A DNA stretch of 64,000 bases, taken from Marinobacter sp. ATCH36 (lineage in GTDB: Bacteria; Pseudomonadota; Gammaproteobacteria; Pseudomonadales; Oleiphilaceae). Positions 37,092-46,870 of the stretch are shown here, in pieces (within the stretch, counting starts at the first letter, position 1; each line of letters starts with the position of its first letter). The notes under the pieces are model-generated. The model saw nothing but the letters and a program-made list of their open reading frames with translations. It searched no databases and was not told where the DNA came from. The stretch lies in the NCBI RefSeq assembly GCF_023555055.1, contig NZ_JAMJPL010000006.1, positions 124,001-188,000 on the forward strand. The letters are read 5' to 3'. The translations under genes and the position numbers were made by a program.

Positions 37092-39890
37092 GTGAGGGGC
37101 GCCTTTTATTTTCTGTTGCTAGTCACCTGCCTGCTGGTTTCCGGTATGTCCGCGGCAGAGCCTCCCCAGCCCTCGCCGGCGCCGGTTCTGGGTAACCAGG
37201 ATCTGCAGTGGCTGCAGGACCGGGATGCCTTCCACATCGGTGTCCGTGTCGCCCAGGTGCCCCTGGCATTCGACACCGGGGAGGGGGTGTTGGCCGGTAT
37301 CCTCATTGACTACCTTAACCGGATTTCAGACAAACTGAATGTGCCGGTCGAACCGGTTGCCGGTGATGAAACGCAGCTTGATGATGGACTCAGGGACGGC
37401 AGCCTGGATGCCAGACTGACCACCCGTCTCGCGCGCCAGCCCGCGCCGTCTGATGTTGCCGTAACGTCACCGCTGATGAGCCTGACCTACGGCATCTTTG
37501 TTCACTCAGGGGACGCCGGAATCCGCAAACTGTCGGATCTTGAAGGTGCACGCATCGCCCTGATTACAAACGATCCCAATCAGTTTGCTCTGTTGGACCC
37601 GGTCGACAACCTTTCCCCGGTACCCGTAGCCAGCATCAGTGAGGCGGTCAGCATGCTGCTGTCCGGCCAGGCCGATGCCTTCCTGGGGCCGGTTCCGGTG
37701 GTTTCCGATTATCTCCAGTCCGCCATGGTGAATGGGGTGGGGATGGCTACGCTGCTGAATCAACGGTCGGTCGATGTCGTGCTTGAAGTCAACGCGGGCG
37801 AAGACCGGATATACCGGGTTCTCAATCAGGCCGTCCTGGCTATTGGCCATAATGAACATCGGGCCATTCGACAATCCTGGCTGCAAACAGAGTTACCGGA
37901 GGAGGATTCATCCGCCATTTCCCTGTCTGCCAGTGAAAGTGACTTCCTCAAACGGAATTCCGATCTGCAGGTGGCCTTCCGGCCCGACTGGCCGCCGTTC
38001 GAGTTCACCCAGGATGGTCAGCCCACCGGGCTTGTGCCGGATCTGGTGACCCGCCTGGAAGAAAAGCTCAGTATTCGCTTTAGCCGCGAAATTATGTCCG
38101 ACAGCTCCAATGCAGAAGCGGCCCTGCGCTCCGGGGACGTGGACATCCTGCCGGCACTTTCCCGAACACCCCGGGTTGAGGAGGAGTTCCTGTTCAGCCG
38201 CGCCTATCTGACGGTGCCCATTGCCCTGGCGATTCGCGATGACGGGCGTTTTATCGGAGAACTGCGGCAGCTCAGGGACGAAAAAGTGGGCGTGGTCAAT
38301 CGTCAGGCCGGGCACGATTACCTGCTGATCAATCACCCAGACCTCGACCTTTACCCCGTGAGGTCCATCGAGGAAGGGTTGCTGGACCTGTCCAATGGTG
38401 ATCTGGATGTAATGGTTACGCACATTCCGGCAGTGAGCTATACGGTGGCAAGGCTGGGGCTTTCCAATCTGCGGATTACCAGTATCACACCCTATCAGTA
38501 CGAGCTCAGATTTGCCGTCGACAAGGACCGGCCAGAACTGCAGCGTATTCTGAACAAGGCTCTGGGCAGCCTGGACGCCACTGAAACCGAATCCATCTAC
38601 AATCGCTGGATTCACCTGGATATTGAACAGGAAACGGATTATACGGTGGTGCGTCGCATCGTGCTCATTGCCATTGTGGTGGTGTTGATCTTCCTGTATT
38701 GGAACCGCAAGTTGTCGCGGGAGGTGGATGAAAGAATCCGGTCTGAAAACGCTCTTCGCAGGAGTGAAGATGAGCTGCGGGCGGCAAAACTGGAGGCGGA
38801 GCGCCTGGCAAGGGAGGCAGAAGCAGCCAGCCTGACCAAGAGCGAATTCCTCGCCAATATGTCCCACGAAATCCGTACGCCAATGAATGCGGTTATTGGC
38901 TACAGTGATTTGCTAAGCAACACCGTCAAGGACCCCCAGCAACGTAATTACCTGGATGCAATCCGTGCGGGTAGCCGCAGTTTGTTAATGCTGATCAACG
39001 ATATCCTTGATCTTTCCCGTATCGAGGCCGGCAAAATGCGGCTGGACTACTCGGCGGTTTCGGTGCGGCGGCTGCTCAGCGATGTGCGGCATATATTTGA
39101 TCTGCGGGCGACCGAACAGGGTATTTCGCTTGAGGTCAGTGTTGATTCCAGGATGCCAGTGGCGATGATGCTGGATGAAACCCGATTGCGTCAGGTGCTG
39201 TTCAACCTGGTGGGTAATGCCATCAAGTTTACCCATGAGGGCGGTGTGACCGTTCGTGCCACCGCCACACCACGGAAATCCGCCGCTGGAGAGATCACCG
39301 GAGATGGCGAAACGGACAAGCGCAGGTGGTACCGCCTGGTGGTTACTGTTGCGGATACCGGTATTGGCATTCCCCCGGATCAACAGGAGCAGATTTTTGA
39401 AGCCTTCGAGCAGCAGGAGGGCCAGAACAGCAGACGATACGGGGGCACTGGCCTGGGGCTTGCCATCAGCCGTAAGCTGGTACGAATGATGGGGGGCGAG
39501 CTGAAAGTCGAAAGCGAGCCTGGGGCGGGGTCGACGTTTACCGTCAGCCTGCCCCGGGTGGAAGTGACTGAAGCGCAGGCCGAAGAAGAAGGCACTCCGC
39601 AGGAGTCAGAGCGTTTACTGGCCCAGACCCTGAGCATGCAGGAGCGCGGCTGGCTGCGGGAGCAGCTGGCCAGGGACTTTGGAGACGAATGGGAAATCGT
39701 TCGGGAAAGTGGCGACCCGGAACAGATGAAGAGTTTTGCAATGCGCTTGCTGGAATGGGGCAAGCGATTCCGGTCACCCTCGGTTACCCGCTACGGGGAG
39801 AAGCTTCTGGCCGACGTGGAAGCCTTTAATCTGGACTCGGTGAACAGTGCGCTGGACGCGTTCCCGCGCCTTTTGGGGCGGGACCAGTAA
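37092..39890 (+). CDS. BvgS/EvgS-like sensor histidine kinase without receiver
   Basis: A 932-residue membrane kinase: signal peptide (~1-23), two periplasmic solute-binding domains of the SBP_bac_3 type (~45-265, ~285-510), a membrane helix (~519-537), a coiled linker, HisKA with the phospho-acceptor His ~592 ([19 protein letters not shown]), and an ATPase domain ([49 protein letters not shown]). There is no receiver domain; a ~110-residue helical tail follows instead. Start is GTG with GAGGA six bases upstream. No response regulator is adjacent. Confidence 0.88.
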   Translation: MRGAFYFLLLVTCLLVSGMSAAEPPQPSPAPVLGNQDLQWLQDRDAFHIGVRVAQVPLAFDTGEGVLAGILIDYLNRISDKLNVPVEPVAGDETQLDDGLRDGSLDARLTTRLARQPAPSDVAVTSPLMSLTYGIFVHSGDAGIRKLSDLEGARIALITNDPNQFALLDPVDNLSPVPVASISEAVSMLLSGQADAFLGPVPVVSDYLQSAMVNGVGMATLLNQRSVDVVLEVNAGEDRIYRVLNQAVLAIGHNEHRAIRQSWLQTELPEEDSSAISLSASESDFLKRNSDLQVAFRPDWPPFEFTQDGQPTGLVPDLVTRLEEKLSIRFSREIMSDSSNAEAALRSGDVDILPALSRTPRVEEEFLFSRAYLTVPIALAIRDDGRFIGELRQLRDEKVGVVNRQAGHDYLLINHPDLDLYPVRSIEEGLLDLSNGDLDVMVTHIPAVSYTVARLGLSNLRITSITPYQYELRFAVDKDRPELQRILNKALGSLDATETESIYNRWIHLDIEQETDYTVVRRIVLIAIVVVLIFLYWNRKLSREVDERIRSENALRRSEDELRAAKLEAERLAREAEAASLTKSEFLANMSHEIRTPMNAVIGYSDLLSNTVKDPQQRNYLDAIRAGSRSLLMLINDILDLSRIEAGKMRLDYSAVSVRRLLSDVRHIFDLRATEQGISLEVSVDSRMPVAMMLDETRLRQVLFNLVGNAIKFTHEGGVTVRATATPRKSAAGEITGDGETDKRRWYRLVVTVADTGIGIPPDQQEQIFEAFEQQEGQNSRRYGGTGLGLAISRKLVRMMGGELKVESEPGAGSTFTVSLPRVEVTEAQAEEEGTPQESERLLAQTLSMQERGWLREQLARDFGDEWEIVRESGDPEQMKSFAMRLLEWGKRFRSPSVTRYGEKLLADVEAFNLDSVNSALDAFPRLLGRDQ

Positions 39891-39897
39891 GGCTGCA

Positions 39898-40260
39898 TCA
39901 GAGGCAGTCGTACTGGGATTTGCGGTCGAAAGCGACGGCGACCATATCGTAGCCGGAGTCGGACAGGGATTGAATAAGCGCTCTGTCCTTGAGAAGCGCC
40001 ATGCAGACCTTATGAACACTGGCCTGTAACTGATCGCTGGCGGGGTCGGATTTGAAACGAAAGTCCACAACCAGATATTTGCGTTCTATATGGGAGGAGG
40101 CGGGAATATCTTCCCGCTCAACGCTCTCGTAGCCGATGTAGGTGGCTTGCTGATCCGGAAAAATCCCGCTCAGCAGAAGATCAAGATTGCTGGCGGCTGC
40201 CGGCTGCGAGGCCATTGCCAGCAACAGGGCAAAGGTGCCGGTGATGCTTCTGATGGGCAT
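39898..40260 (-). CDS. exported hypothetical protein
   Basis: A 120-residue protein with a clear signal peptide (cleavage after about PAAAS, residue 24) and a mature domain of mixed alpha/beta character with two cysteines (KVCMALL and terminal YDCL) that could form a disulfide. I do not recognise the family. It faces the kinase gene convergently with seven bases between stops. Codon use looks like the neighbours. Confidence 0.65.
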   Translation of the reverse strand: MPIRSITGTFALLLAMASQPAAASNLDLLLSGIFPDQQATYIGYESVEREDIPASSHIERKYLVVDFRFKSDPASDQLQASVHKVCMALLKDRALIQSLSDSGYDMVAVAFDRKSQYDCL

Positions 40261-40349
40261 GGAGTCACTCCTGTGATGTGAGTCCGTGGAAGTTTGTAAG
40301 CATATGTAACGTTTGGTTACTGATGATTATCGCAGAGTCCTGCCGGTTT

Positions 40350-40373
40350 TGCGTGATTTGTTCACGCATTTTT
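40350..40373 (+). terminator. orphan intrinsic terminator on the + strand
   Basis: TGCGTGA (40350-40356) and TCACGCA (40362-40368) form a perfect 7-base stem with a TTTGT loop followed by five Ts. It lies upstream of the gene at 40478 and 460 bases past the kinase stop, so no annotated + strand gene obviously needs it. Confidence 0.6.
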
Positions 40374-40477
40374 CAATTGTTTGCAGTTTGCGGTAACACT
40401 CAACGGGTAGCCGCAAGTTTCCGCAGCGCGCCAGGATCAACTATTATGATTAGAAAATCTATGCAGGTAGAGGCAGG

Positions 40478-41095
40478 ATGATGTTCCAGCTCGTTTTCAA
40501 AGGTGAGTGTGCGCCGGGAACGGACCCGGCAACAGCCAGAAGCAATGCAAAAACCCTGTTCAAGGCCACGGTAGAACAGGTTGACCGCATGTTCAGTGGT
40601 CAGCCGGTGGTTATCCGCAACAAGCTGGAAGAGGCACAGGCAGAGAAATACCGGGCGGTATTGCAAAAACACGGAATGGTGGCCTACGTACAGGCCATGG
40701 AAGGTGCCGCGCCGTCTTCGCCCTCCCGTCCTGCGCCTGGCTCCGAGACCCGGGCTCAGGCGCAACCAGAACCGCCACCTCGAACATCACCGGCGCGGGA
40801 CACGGTTTCCGGCAAACCAGCCTCATCCGTTGCCGTGGAGCCCGGCGACCGTCTGCCGGTAGCCGGAGAGAAGGTTGACGCGATTCTTTCCGGGTCAGGG
40901 CTGAGTCTGGACCCCATCGGAGTAACCCTTGAAGAGCACAGGGAGGCGCCAGAGCCCATGTTCCAGCACCTGGATGAATGGACTCTGGCGCCCCCGGGCA
41001 CAGAGCTCGGGGTCAAGCGAGACACCCCGCCACCGGTCGTCCCCGATGTATCCCACCTGTCGTTGGCAGAACAAGACCGTACCAACGACCAATAA
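40478..41095 (+). CDS. hypothetical protein with conserved ~70-residue N-terminal module
   Basis: A 205-residue soluble protein in three parts: an N-terminal ~75-residue module (QLVFKGECAPGTD, LFKATVEQVDRMFSGQPVVI, AEKYRAVLQKHGMVAYVQ) that I have seen at the start of various gammaproteobacterial proteins of unknown function; a Pro/Ser/Thr-rich linker (~80-130); and a C-terminal segment ending PDVSHLSLAEQD. No membrane segment. It ends 15 bases before the patatin gene and is likely co-transcribed with it. Function unknown. Confidence 0.75.
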   Translation: MMFQLVFKGECAPGTDPATARSNAKTLFKATVEQVDRMFSGQPVVIRNKLEEAQAEKYRAVLQKHGMVAYVQAMEGAAPSSPSRPAPGSETRAQAQPEPPPRTSPARDTVSGKPASSVAVEPGDRLPVAGEKVDAILSGSGLSLDPIGVTLEEHREAPEPMFQHLDEWTLAPPGTELGVKRDTPPPVVPDVSHLSLAEQDRTNDQ

Positions 41096-41110
41096 ACGAC
41101 AGGCGGGAAG

Positions 41111-43312
41111 ATGTCAGCCTTGAGATATCTGGTTGTGGTGGTTGCAGTGCTGACGGCTATACAGGCGCTGGCGGATGCCGACAGGCCGAAGGTAGGGCTG
41201 GTGCTCAGTGGTGGTGGCGCCAAGGGCATGGCCCATGTCGGCATACTGCGGGTGCTGGAAGAAATGAAGATTCCAGTGGATGTCGTGGTGGGTACCAGTG
41301 CCGGTTCCGCGGTTGGCGCTCTATACGCGTCAGGTATGAACGTTCACGAAATCGAAGAACGTTTTATCGAGATGGACTGGGTATCCAGCTTTCGCGATGA
41401 TCCCGGCCGTGCCTACAGACCGGTCCGGCGAAAGCGCGAAGACTGGCGCTTTCCTGTGGCACCGGGAATTGGTATTCGCGCCGATGGTTTGCATCTGGGC
41501 GGCGGTATCATTACCGGGCAGAACCTGGGTTTCATTCTCAACGAACTTACCCGCAGCGCCTCACTGGTCGAAGATTTTGACCGGCTGGCCATTCCATTCC
41601 GTGCGGTTGCCACGGATCTGGAAACCGGAGAGCAGGTGGTCATCGGCAGCGGTAATCTGTCCGAGGCGATTCGCGCCAGCATGAGCATTCCCGGTGTCTA
41701 TGCACCGGTCGCGCTGGATGGCCGCTTGCTGGTGGATGGCGGCGTAGCCAACAATCTGCCCGTCAGTGTGGCCAGGGAGCTCGGCGCCGAAGTTATCATC
41801 GCCGTGGATATTACCGATCCGCTGCTGGAACGAGAGGAGATTCGGGAAGCCTTTTCAGTGGTTGGCCAGCTTACCACCATGATGACCCGCCGGAATACCG
41901 AACAGCAGCTGGAACTTCTGACTGACCGGGACATACTGATCCGGCCGGACCTGGAAGGCCTGTCTTCGGCGGATTTCTATCAGGCGCCCGCATTATTCGA
42001 GCTCGGCGCCAGTGGTGCCCGCAAACACGCCGGCGAGCTTCGCCATTTGAGCGTGGAAGAGAGTCAATGGATTCGCTACCGCAGCCGGTTACAGATGCAC
42101 TCATCCCGTCCTGGCCTGATTACCAGTGTTCGTATCGATGACCAATCCCGCCTGGCGGGGGATTTCCTGCGTGAGCGTATTCGCCAGAAAACCGGCGAAC
42201 CGCTGAATGTGAATCTGCTGGAGGAAGACCTCAAGCGCATCTATGGTCTTGGCTACTATGAAACTGTTTCCTATTCCCTTGCGCCGTCGGGGGCGGGCGG
42301 AACCGAGCTGGTGATCCGGGTTCGGGAGAAAAGCTGGGGGCCGAACTATCTGTCTTTCGGGCTGAACTACGAGGACAACTTGGAAAACGAGACCCGCTTT
42401 AATCTGGCAACGTCGTTACGGATGACAGGCCTCAATGCTCTGGGGGGTGAGTGGGCAACCGGGCTTCAACTGGGCACTCAGCCATGGGTACGGACCGAGT
42501 GGTTCCAGCCCCTGGATTACGGATTCAAACGGTTTCTGACTCTGGGAGGTGAGTACTCACGGGAGAGCCTGAGCGCCTTTGACGGCGAAGGTGAGCGTAT
42601 CACCGAGGTGGATATAACCAGCCGCCAGGTGGATCTTGCCGTGGGAACCGAGCTGGGGGTCAACGGAGAAATCCGCCTTGAGTACATGCGTGGATATGCC
42701 ACCGTTGACGAGCAGGTGGGAGAGCCAGTGGCGCCCTCCGGCTCGATCCAGAGTGGCAATCTCAACCTGCGACTGGTCCATGATTCACTGGACGATGCCT
42801 TCCTTCCCAAATCCGGTGGCTTTGCGGGCATCCGGGGCCGGTTCGAGCGCCCTGGACTGGGGTCTGATCGTGACTTTGACTCGGTCAGGATCATGGCTCT
42901 GGGTACAGCAAGCTGGCGAAAGACCAGCATCACCGGACTGTTGTTTGGAAATACCGTAACGCGGGGGGTGGCCGGCATCGAAAACTCGGTTTTGCTGGGT
43001 GGGTTTCGTCGGTTATCGGCGTACAGCCAGGGTGAGGTAGCCGGCGAGGATGCTGTTCTTGCCAGTGTCTTTGCCAGGCAGGAGTTCGGTGGGCCGTACG
43101 TGCCCTGGTTTGCCGGAGTGGGTTTTGAATCCGGTAACGCCTGGTCTTCGCTGGGAGATGCCCGTTGGAATAATCTGCTGCATTCAGGAAGTGTGTTTGC
43201 CGGCGTTGAAACCTTTCTGGGGCCACTTCAGATTGCCACGGCCTACAACAATGAGGCCGAGTGGAGTGCATACCTGAGCCTTGGGTTCTCGTTTACCCGC
43301 CTGTTTGACTGA
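41111..43312 (+). CDS. PlpD-type patatin phospholipase fused to outer-membrane barrel
   Basis: A 733-residue type Vd autotransporter-like protein: signal peptide (~1-22), patatin domain (~28-310) with oxyanion loop GGGAKGMAHVG, nucleophile Ser in GTSAGSAVG and catalytic Asp in DGGVANNLP, a POTRA-like segment (~330-400) and a C-terminal Omp85-type barrel (~410-733) ending in Phe-Asp after FSFTRLF. This is the architecture of Pseudomonas PlpD, whose lipase domain reaches the surface or medium. The intact Ser-Asp dyad suggests an active lipase. Confidence 0.92.
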   Translation: MSALRYLVVVVAVLTAIQALADADRPKVGLVLSGGGAKGMAHVGILRVLEEMKIPVDVVVGTSAGSAVGALYASGMNVHEIEERFIEMDWVSSFRDDPGRAYRPVRRKREDWRFPVAPGIGIRADGLHLGGGIITGQNLGFILNELTRSASLVEDFDRLAIPFRAVATDLETGEQVVIGSGNLSEAIRASMSIPGVYAPVALDGRLLVDGGVANNLPVSVARELGAEVIIAVDITDPLLEREEIREAFSVVGQLTTMMTRRNTEQQLELLTDRDILIRPDLEGLSSADFYQAPALFELGASGARKHAGELRHLSVEESQWIRYRSRLQMHSSRPGLITSVRIDDQSRLAGDFLRERIRQKTGEPLNVNLLEEDLKRIYGLGYYETVSYSLAPSGAGGTELVIRVREKSWGPNYLSFGLNYEDNLENETRFNLATSLRMTGLNALGGEWATGLQLGTQPWVRTEWFQPLDYGFKRFLTLGGEYSRESLSAFDGEGERITEVDITSRQVDLAVGTELGVNGEIRLEYMRGYATVDEQVGEPVAPSGSIQSGNLNLRLVHDSLDDAFLPKSGGFAGIRGRFERPGLGSDRDFDSVRIMALGTASWRKTSITGLLFGNTVTRGVAGIENSVLLGGFRRLSAYSQGEVAGEDAVLASVFARQEFGGPYVPWFAGVGFESGNAWSSLGDARWNNLLHSGSVFAGVETFLGPLQIATAYNNEAEWSAYLSLGFSFTRLFD

Positions 43313-43323
43313 TCAGCCAGCGG

Positions 43324-43998
43324 TCAGGCGCTGGCCGTTGCGCTAGTAATGGCTTCAAGAACCTGCTGGCACTGCTGTTCGGCGTACTTTGCCAAGATCG
43401 CCGCCATGCGTTCCTCATCCTGGTCGCGGATGGCGTCGATGGATTCACGCACGTGTTGCAGGTTGTCTTCCAGCACCCGATTGCCCCCGCGCTGAAAAGC
43501 GACAAAGGCACAGCGTTTGGCTGACGGCCAGAGATCCTCAATGGCCGACACAATGAAATAGTTGTCGGCATAGGCCAGCGATGCCTGAGTGTATTCTATG
43601 CCGAGCTCCAGAAATGCCAGCAGGTCATTGTTGTCGTGGCAGGCTTTCATGCGCTGATACAGGGATTCGAGCTTGTCCATGTCAGCGGGCTGCCACTGTC
43701 GCACCAGCTTGCGACCGGTATGGGTCAGATACAGTTGCAACACCTCGTAAAGACTACGCACGAAAAACTCATCCAGCGGCGTGACGAATGCTCCCTTTCG
43801 GGGAACGTTCTGCACCAGGTGGCGTTTTTCCAGTAACAGCAGCCCTTCGCGGATTGAGCCATGGCTGACGTCCATCTGCTTCGCCATGGCGCTCTCATAA
43901 ATGCGCTCACCGGAGCGGAGCTGGCCAAAAGCGATGAGGTTTTCGACGTGGCGTGCAACCTGTTCGGTCAGGGTTTCGCGGGGCTTGAATGTGGTCAT
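43324..43998 (-). CDS. GntR-family regulator, FadR/FCD type
   Basis: A 224-residue transcription regulator: winged helix-turn-helix (~10-75; GERIYESAMAKQMDVSHGSI, VQNVPRKGAFVT) and an all-helical FCD ligand-binding domain (~85-215). Target and effector are unknown. It faces the patatin gene convergently (11 bases) and is upstream of no obvious operon, so adjacent targets cannot be named. Confidence 0.88.
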   Translation of the reverse strand: MTTFKPRETLTEQVARHVENLIAFGQLRSGERIYESAMAKQMDVSHGSIREGLLLLEKRHLVQNVPRKGAFVTPLDEFFVRSLYEVLQLYLTHTGRKLVRQWQPADMDKLESLYQRMKACHDNNDLLAFLELGIEYTQASLAYADNYFIVSAIEDLWPSAKRCAFVAFQRGGNRVLEDNLQHVRESIDAIRDQDEERMAAILAKYAEQQCQQVLEAITSATASA

Positions 43999-44109
43999 GG
44001 TCCTGCTTCGTTACGGCGTGTGCTGGCTCATTGGTTCCGGAATACTCTCACATTACCTGCGCCCGGAAAATGGTCACACTAAAAACCGGGGTTGCTGCTG
44101 TGGCCCGTT

Positions 44110-45546
44110 TCAGAGTAAGGGGGCGGCCAGGCGGATGGTTCTGCATGCCAGGCGGAAAGGAATCGAGCGGTCACGGTAATCTTTTTCCGACATCAGGCGA
44201 CAGCTGGCGAGGTCTTGCTCCAGCATCTGCTCGATGCCGTCAACAAAGTCGCTGGCGGTGCTGATGGCGGTAATCTCAAAGTTCAACCGCATGGACCGGT
44301 TGTCCAGGTTGGCCGTACCAACGGCTGCATAACGGTGGTCCACAAGCACCATTTTCTGGTGCATGAAGCCTGGCTGGTAGCGATAGATGCCAATGCCGGC
44401 CCGGCAGGCCTGAACGAGGTAAGAGTAGGCGGCAAGCCTGATTAACACGCTGTCGGATTTTTCCGGAATGATAATGCGCACATCCACACCCCGCAGTGCC
44501 GCCAGTTGCAGGGCATTCATGATCTGGAAATCAGGCACGAAATAAGGGGACGCAATCCAGATTCGTTGCCGCGCATTGTTAATGCAGTTCAGGAAAAACA
44601 GGGTGCAGGTTTCGTAGGTATCGGCCGGCCCGGTCGGCAGAATCAGCACCTCCTGATCACCGCGTGCGGGCATGGTGGGCGTCCAGTTGAGCGTGGGGAA
44701 TTCCTCGCTGGCCCAGTTCCAGTCTTCCAGCCAGGCCAGTTGCAGGCCGGTTACCGCCGGCCCGGTAATGCGGCAGTGGCTGTCGCGCCAGGGTTCTTCG
44801 TCCATGGCCGTGCCCAGGTACTCATCGCCAAGGTTAATACCCCCGACAAAACCCACTTCCCCGTCGCACACCAGCAGTTTACGGTGGTTGCGGAAATTCA
44901 CCTGCAAGCGCATACGGCGAACATTGCCGTCCCCGAAGGAGGCGACGTTTGCCCCGGCTGCGGCCAGTTCCCTGAGATATTTCCGGGGTAACCAGACGCT
45001 GCCAATATCGTCGTACAGAAACCACACTTCGACACCCTGGGCGAGTTTGCGCTGAAGAATCGACTTGATGCGCTGGCCGATTTTGTCAGAACGGACAATA
45101 TAGAACTCCAGCAGGATATAGCGCCGGGCATTTTCCATGGCATCGAACAACGCCTCGAAAGTGGCTTCCCCGTCCTTCAACAGATCGCATTGGTTGCCTT
45201 TGGTGAATGGCTGTCGGCCGAGTTTGCAGAGCACCTGGAGCTCATCATCAAAATGTTCATGATCCTGCTGGCTGATCGCCGCGGCCTGTTGCTCATAGTG
45301 ATTCAGCAGGTCGGTGAGCGCGGCGTCGCCGGTGCGACGTGCCTTCAGGTAACCTCCGAACCGGTTGCGCCCGAACAGCAGGAACAGGGGGACGGCGATG
45401 TAGGGCAGGCCAATCAGCGCAAGAACCCAGGCAAGCGCACTTTGGGCAGTTCGGTAGGTCATCAGTATCCGGTAAATGCAGACGGCTGCGGTCAGGTACA
45501 GCAGCCCGATGACCGCGGCGAGCCAGGAAACGTCGGGCAGAGTCAT
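44110..45546 (-). CDS. cls: cardiolipin synthase (phospholipase D family)
   Basis: Makes cardiolipin from two phosphatidylglycerols at the inner membrane. The 478 residues have two N-terminal membrane helices (~5-28, 35-58) and two HKD motifs: NHRKLLVCDGEVGFVGG (~220) and MHQKMVLVDHRYAAVGTAN (~396). The length fits ClsA. The start overlaps the stop of the upstream AraC-type regulator by four bases, so translation is coupled; an unusual pairing. Confidence 0.94.
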   Translation of the reverse strand: MTLPDVSWLAAVIGLLYLTAAVCIYRILMTYRTAQSALAWVLALIGLPYIAVPLFLLFGRNRFGGYLKARRTGDAALTDLLNHYEQQAAAISQQDHEHFDDELQVLCKLGRQPFTKGNQCDLLKDGEATFEALFDAMENARRYILLEFYIVRSDKIGQRIKSILQRKLAQGVEVWFLYDDIGSVWLPRKYLRELAAAGANVASFGDGNVRRMRLQVNFRNHRKLLVCDGEVGFVGGINLGDEYLGTAMDEEPWRDSHCRITGPAVTGLQLAWLEDWNWASEEFPTLNWTPTMPARGDQEVLILPTGPADTYETCTLFFLNCINNARQRIWIASPYFVPDFQIMNALQLAALRGVDVRIIIPEKSDSVLIRLAAYSYLVQACRAGIGIYRYQPGFMHQKMVLVDHRYAAVGTANLDNRSMRLNFEITAISTASDFVDGIEQMLEQDLASCRLMSEKDYRDRSIPFRLACRTIRLAAPLL

Positions 45547-46580
45547 TGGTGTCGGGCCCGATACTGCGCTGGCGCCATGCCGGTCCAGCGTTTGAAGGCG
45601 CGGCTGAAAGCACTGAGCTCGGAGAAGCCAAGCAGGAACGCAATTTCACCAAGCGCGTAGTGATCCGATGCAACGTAGCGCAGGGCCTTGTCCTTGCGAA
45701 CCTCTTCCACCAGCTCGTGAAACCCCAGACCTTCTTTCTTCAGCCGGCGGTAAAGAGTCTGACGGCTCATATGACACTGCCCGGCAAGGGTATCCGCATC
45801 GATACGTTCGGTGGCCATCTGGCGGGATATCAGTCGTCGGATCTTGCGGCCAAAAGTACGCCGGCTTTGGAGCCGTGCCAATAGCCCGTTGACCTGTTTC
45901 AACACGGCTGAATAGACGTAGGGGTTGCGATGCGGAATCGGATGACTCAAATGACGACTGTTAAAGGCCAGCCGGGCGCTACCACTGCCAAAATACACCG
46001 GCCCCCCGAGTATTCGTTGGTATTCCTGTGCATAGGAGGGTTTGGCATGGGCAATCTCGGCCCACTCGGCAACGATGGAAGGATGGATGAAATGCCTTGT
46101 GCGACACAGGGCCGCGGCCATCGTTCGATCCATATCCTGCCGGCAATAGTGGCCGGGCGAATCTGCTTGCCAGGTGAGAATCGCCTGGTCGCCGGCCTGT
46201 TCGAAACTCAGTGTGACTGATTCATTGATCAGCCGATGCAGGCGAACATATTGGGTTACAGCCTCGCCCAATGTATCGCAATTGAAAAACACGTGCCCGA
46301 CCAGCCCCATGCGGTCAGGATCGATTACCTGACCGGCGTGAAGGCCGACAGCCGGGTCTCCGGTAATCTGCTCGGCGTATTCCCAGAGGCGGTAGTGGTT
46401 GTCAGCGGGGATGCGAAGGTCCGGATCGGTCAGCTCATCACGGCGGAATCCCGATATCCTCTCCACGGTGCGAAGATCCAGCACTCCCTGCCGGTCCAGA
46501 TAGTGAACCAGCGCCAGCGTACTGGACGCTGCAACCAGTGGCGATGAGGTGGCTTCTGCCTGTGGAGCGTTCACGGTCAC
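45543..46580 (-). CDS. AraC-family transcription regulator
   Basis: A 345-residue regulator of the OruR/VirF-like group: an N-terminal ligand-type domain (PF12625-like; HYRLWEYAEQITGDPAVGL, EPAxYVR-like EAVTQYVRLHRLI) and a C-terminal double helix-turn-helix (LAGQCHMSRQTLYRRLKKEG; ALGEIAFLLGFSELSAFSRAFKRWTG). It overlaps cls and diverges from the small ORF at 46730, so both are candidate targets. Confidence 0.9.
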   Translation of the reverse strand: MTVNAPQAEATSSPLVAASSTLALVHYLDRQGVLDLRTVERISGFRRDELTDPDLRIPADNHYRLWEYAEQITGDPAVGLHAGQVIDPDRMGLVGHVFFNCDTLGEAVTQYVRLHRLINESVTLSFEQAGDQAILTWQADSPGHYCRQDMDRTMAAALCRTRHFIHPSIVAEWAEIAHAKPSYAQEYQRILGGPVYFGSGSARLAFNSRHLSHPIPHRNPYVYSAVLKQVNGLLARLQSRRTFGRKIRRLISRQMATERIDADTLAGQCHMSRQTLYRRLKKEGLGFHELVEEVRKDKALRYVASDHYALGEIAFLLGFSELSAFSRAFKRWTGMAPAQYRARHQ

Positions 46581-46590
46581 CTTTGTTTAT

Positions 46591-46666
46591 TGGTTAACTG
46601 GAATTAATTTATGCTGATACAAAATGTCAAGCCTGTGGGACAGCCTGTCAATGGTTAATTGCTGGA
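46591..46666. promoter_or_regulatory. direct repeats in the AraC divergent region
   Basis: TGGTTAACTGGA (46591-46602) and TGGTTAATTGCTGGA (46652-46666) are near-identical direct repeats 61 bases apart, between the AraC gene and the small ORF. AraC-type proteins often bind direct repeats, so these may be operators. No convincing sigma-70 promoter is visible; TATAGA at 46685-46690 is a possible -10. Confidence 0.3.
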
Positions 46667-46729
46667 ACAACGATAGCATTAACTTATAGAGGATTATCAT
46701 CCCCACAGATTGAAGCAGGAGGTGTCTGC

Positions 46730-46822
46730 ATGGAACTGAAAATTTTTGTGCCCAACAACGAACTGGAGCGCTCCAACATTGCCGCGCTCGCTGAGTACCT
46801 GAACAGCATGTACTACTGCTGA
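46730..46822 (+). CDS. 30-residue small protein, unannotated
   Basis: ATG to TGA encodes 30 residues beginning MELKIFVPNNELERSN and ending LAEYLNSMYYC. AGGAGGTG (46718-46725) five bases upstream is almost the full anti-16S complement, one of the best ribosome sites in the window. A strong intrinsic terminator closes the unit at 46871-46894. The peptide is half strand-like, half amphipathic helix with a terminal Tyr-Tyr-Cys. It has no signal peptide or membrane helix. I do not recognise a family. It is too short for ordinary gene callers. Confidence 0.6.
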   Translation: MELKIFVPNNELERSNIAALAEYLNSMYYC

Positions 46823-46870
46823 TCGCCCATCGTATAGGCAATTGAACGACACCAAGGTTTATGACCTGAT

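Noticed and set aside
43316..43335. Hairpin GCCAGCG/CGCTGGC at the patatin-GntR junction as terminator
   Set aside because: It overlaps the GntR coding end, has no T run and only a 7-base stem; too weak to list.
46605..46620. Similarity of ATGCTGATACAAAATG here to ATGCTGATCCAAAATG near 62498
   Set aside because: One short match of about 16 bases between unrelated promoters; likely chance without further copies.
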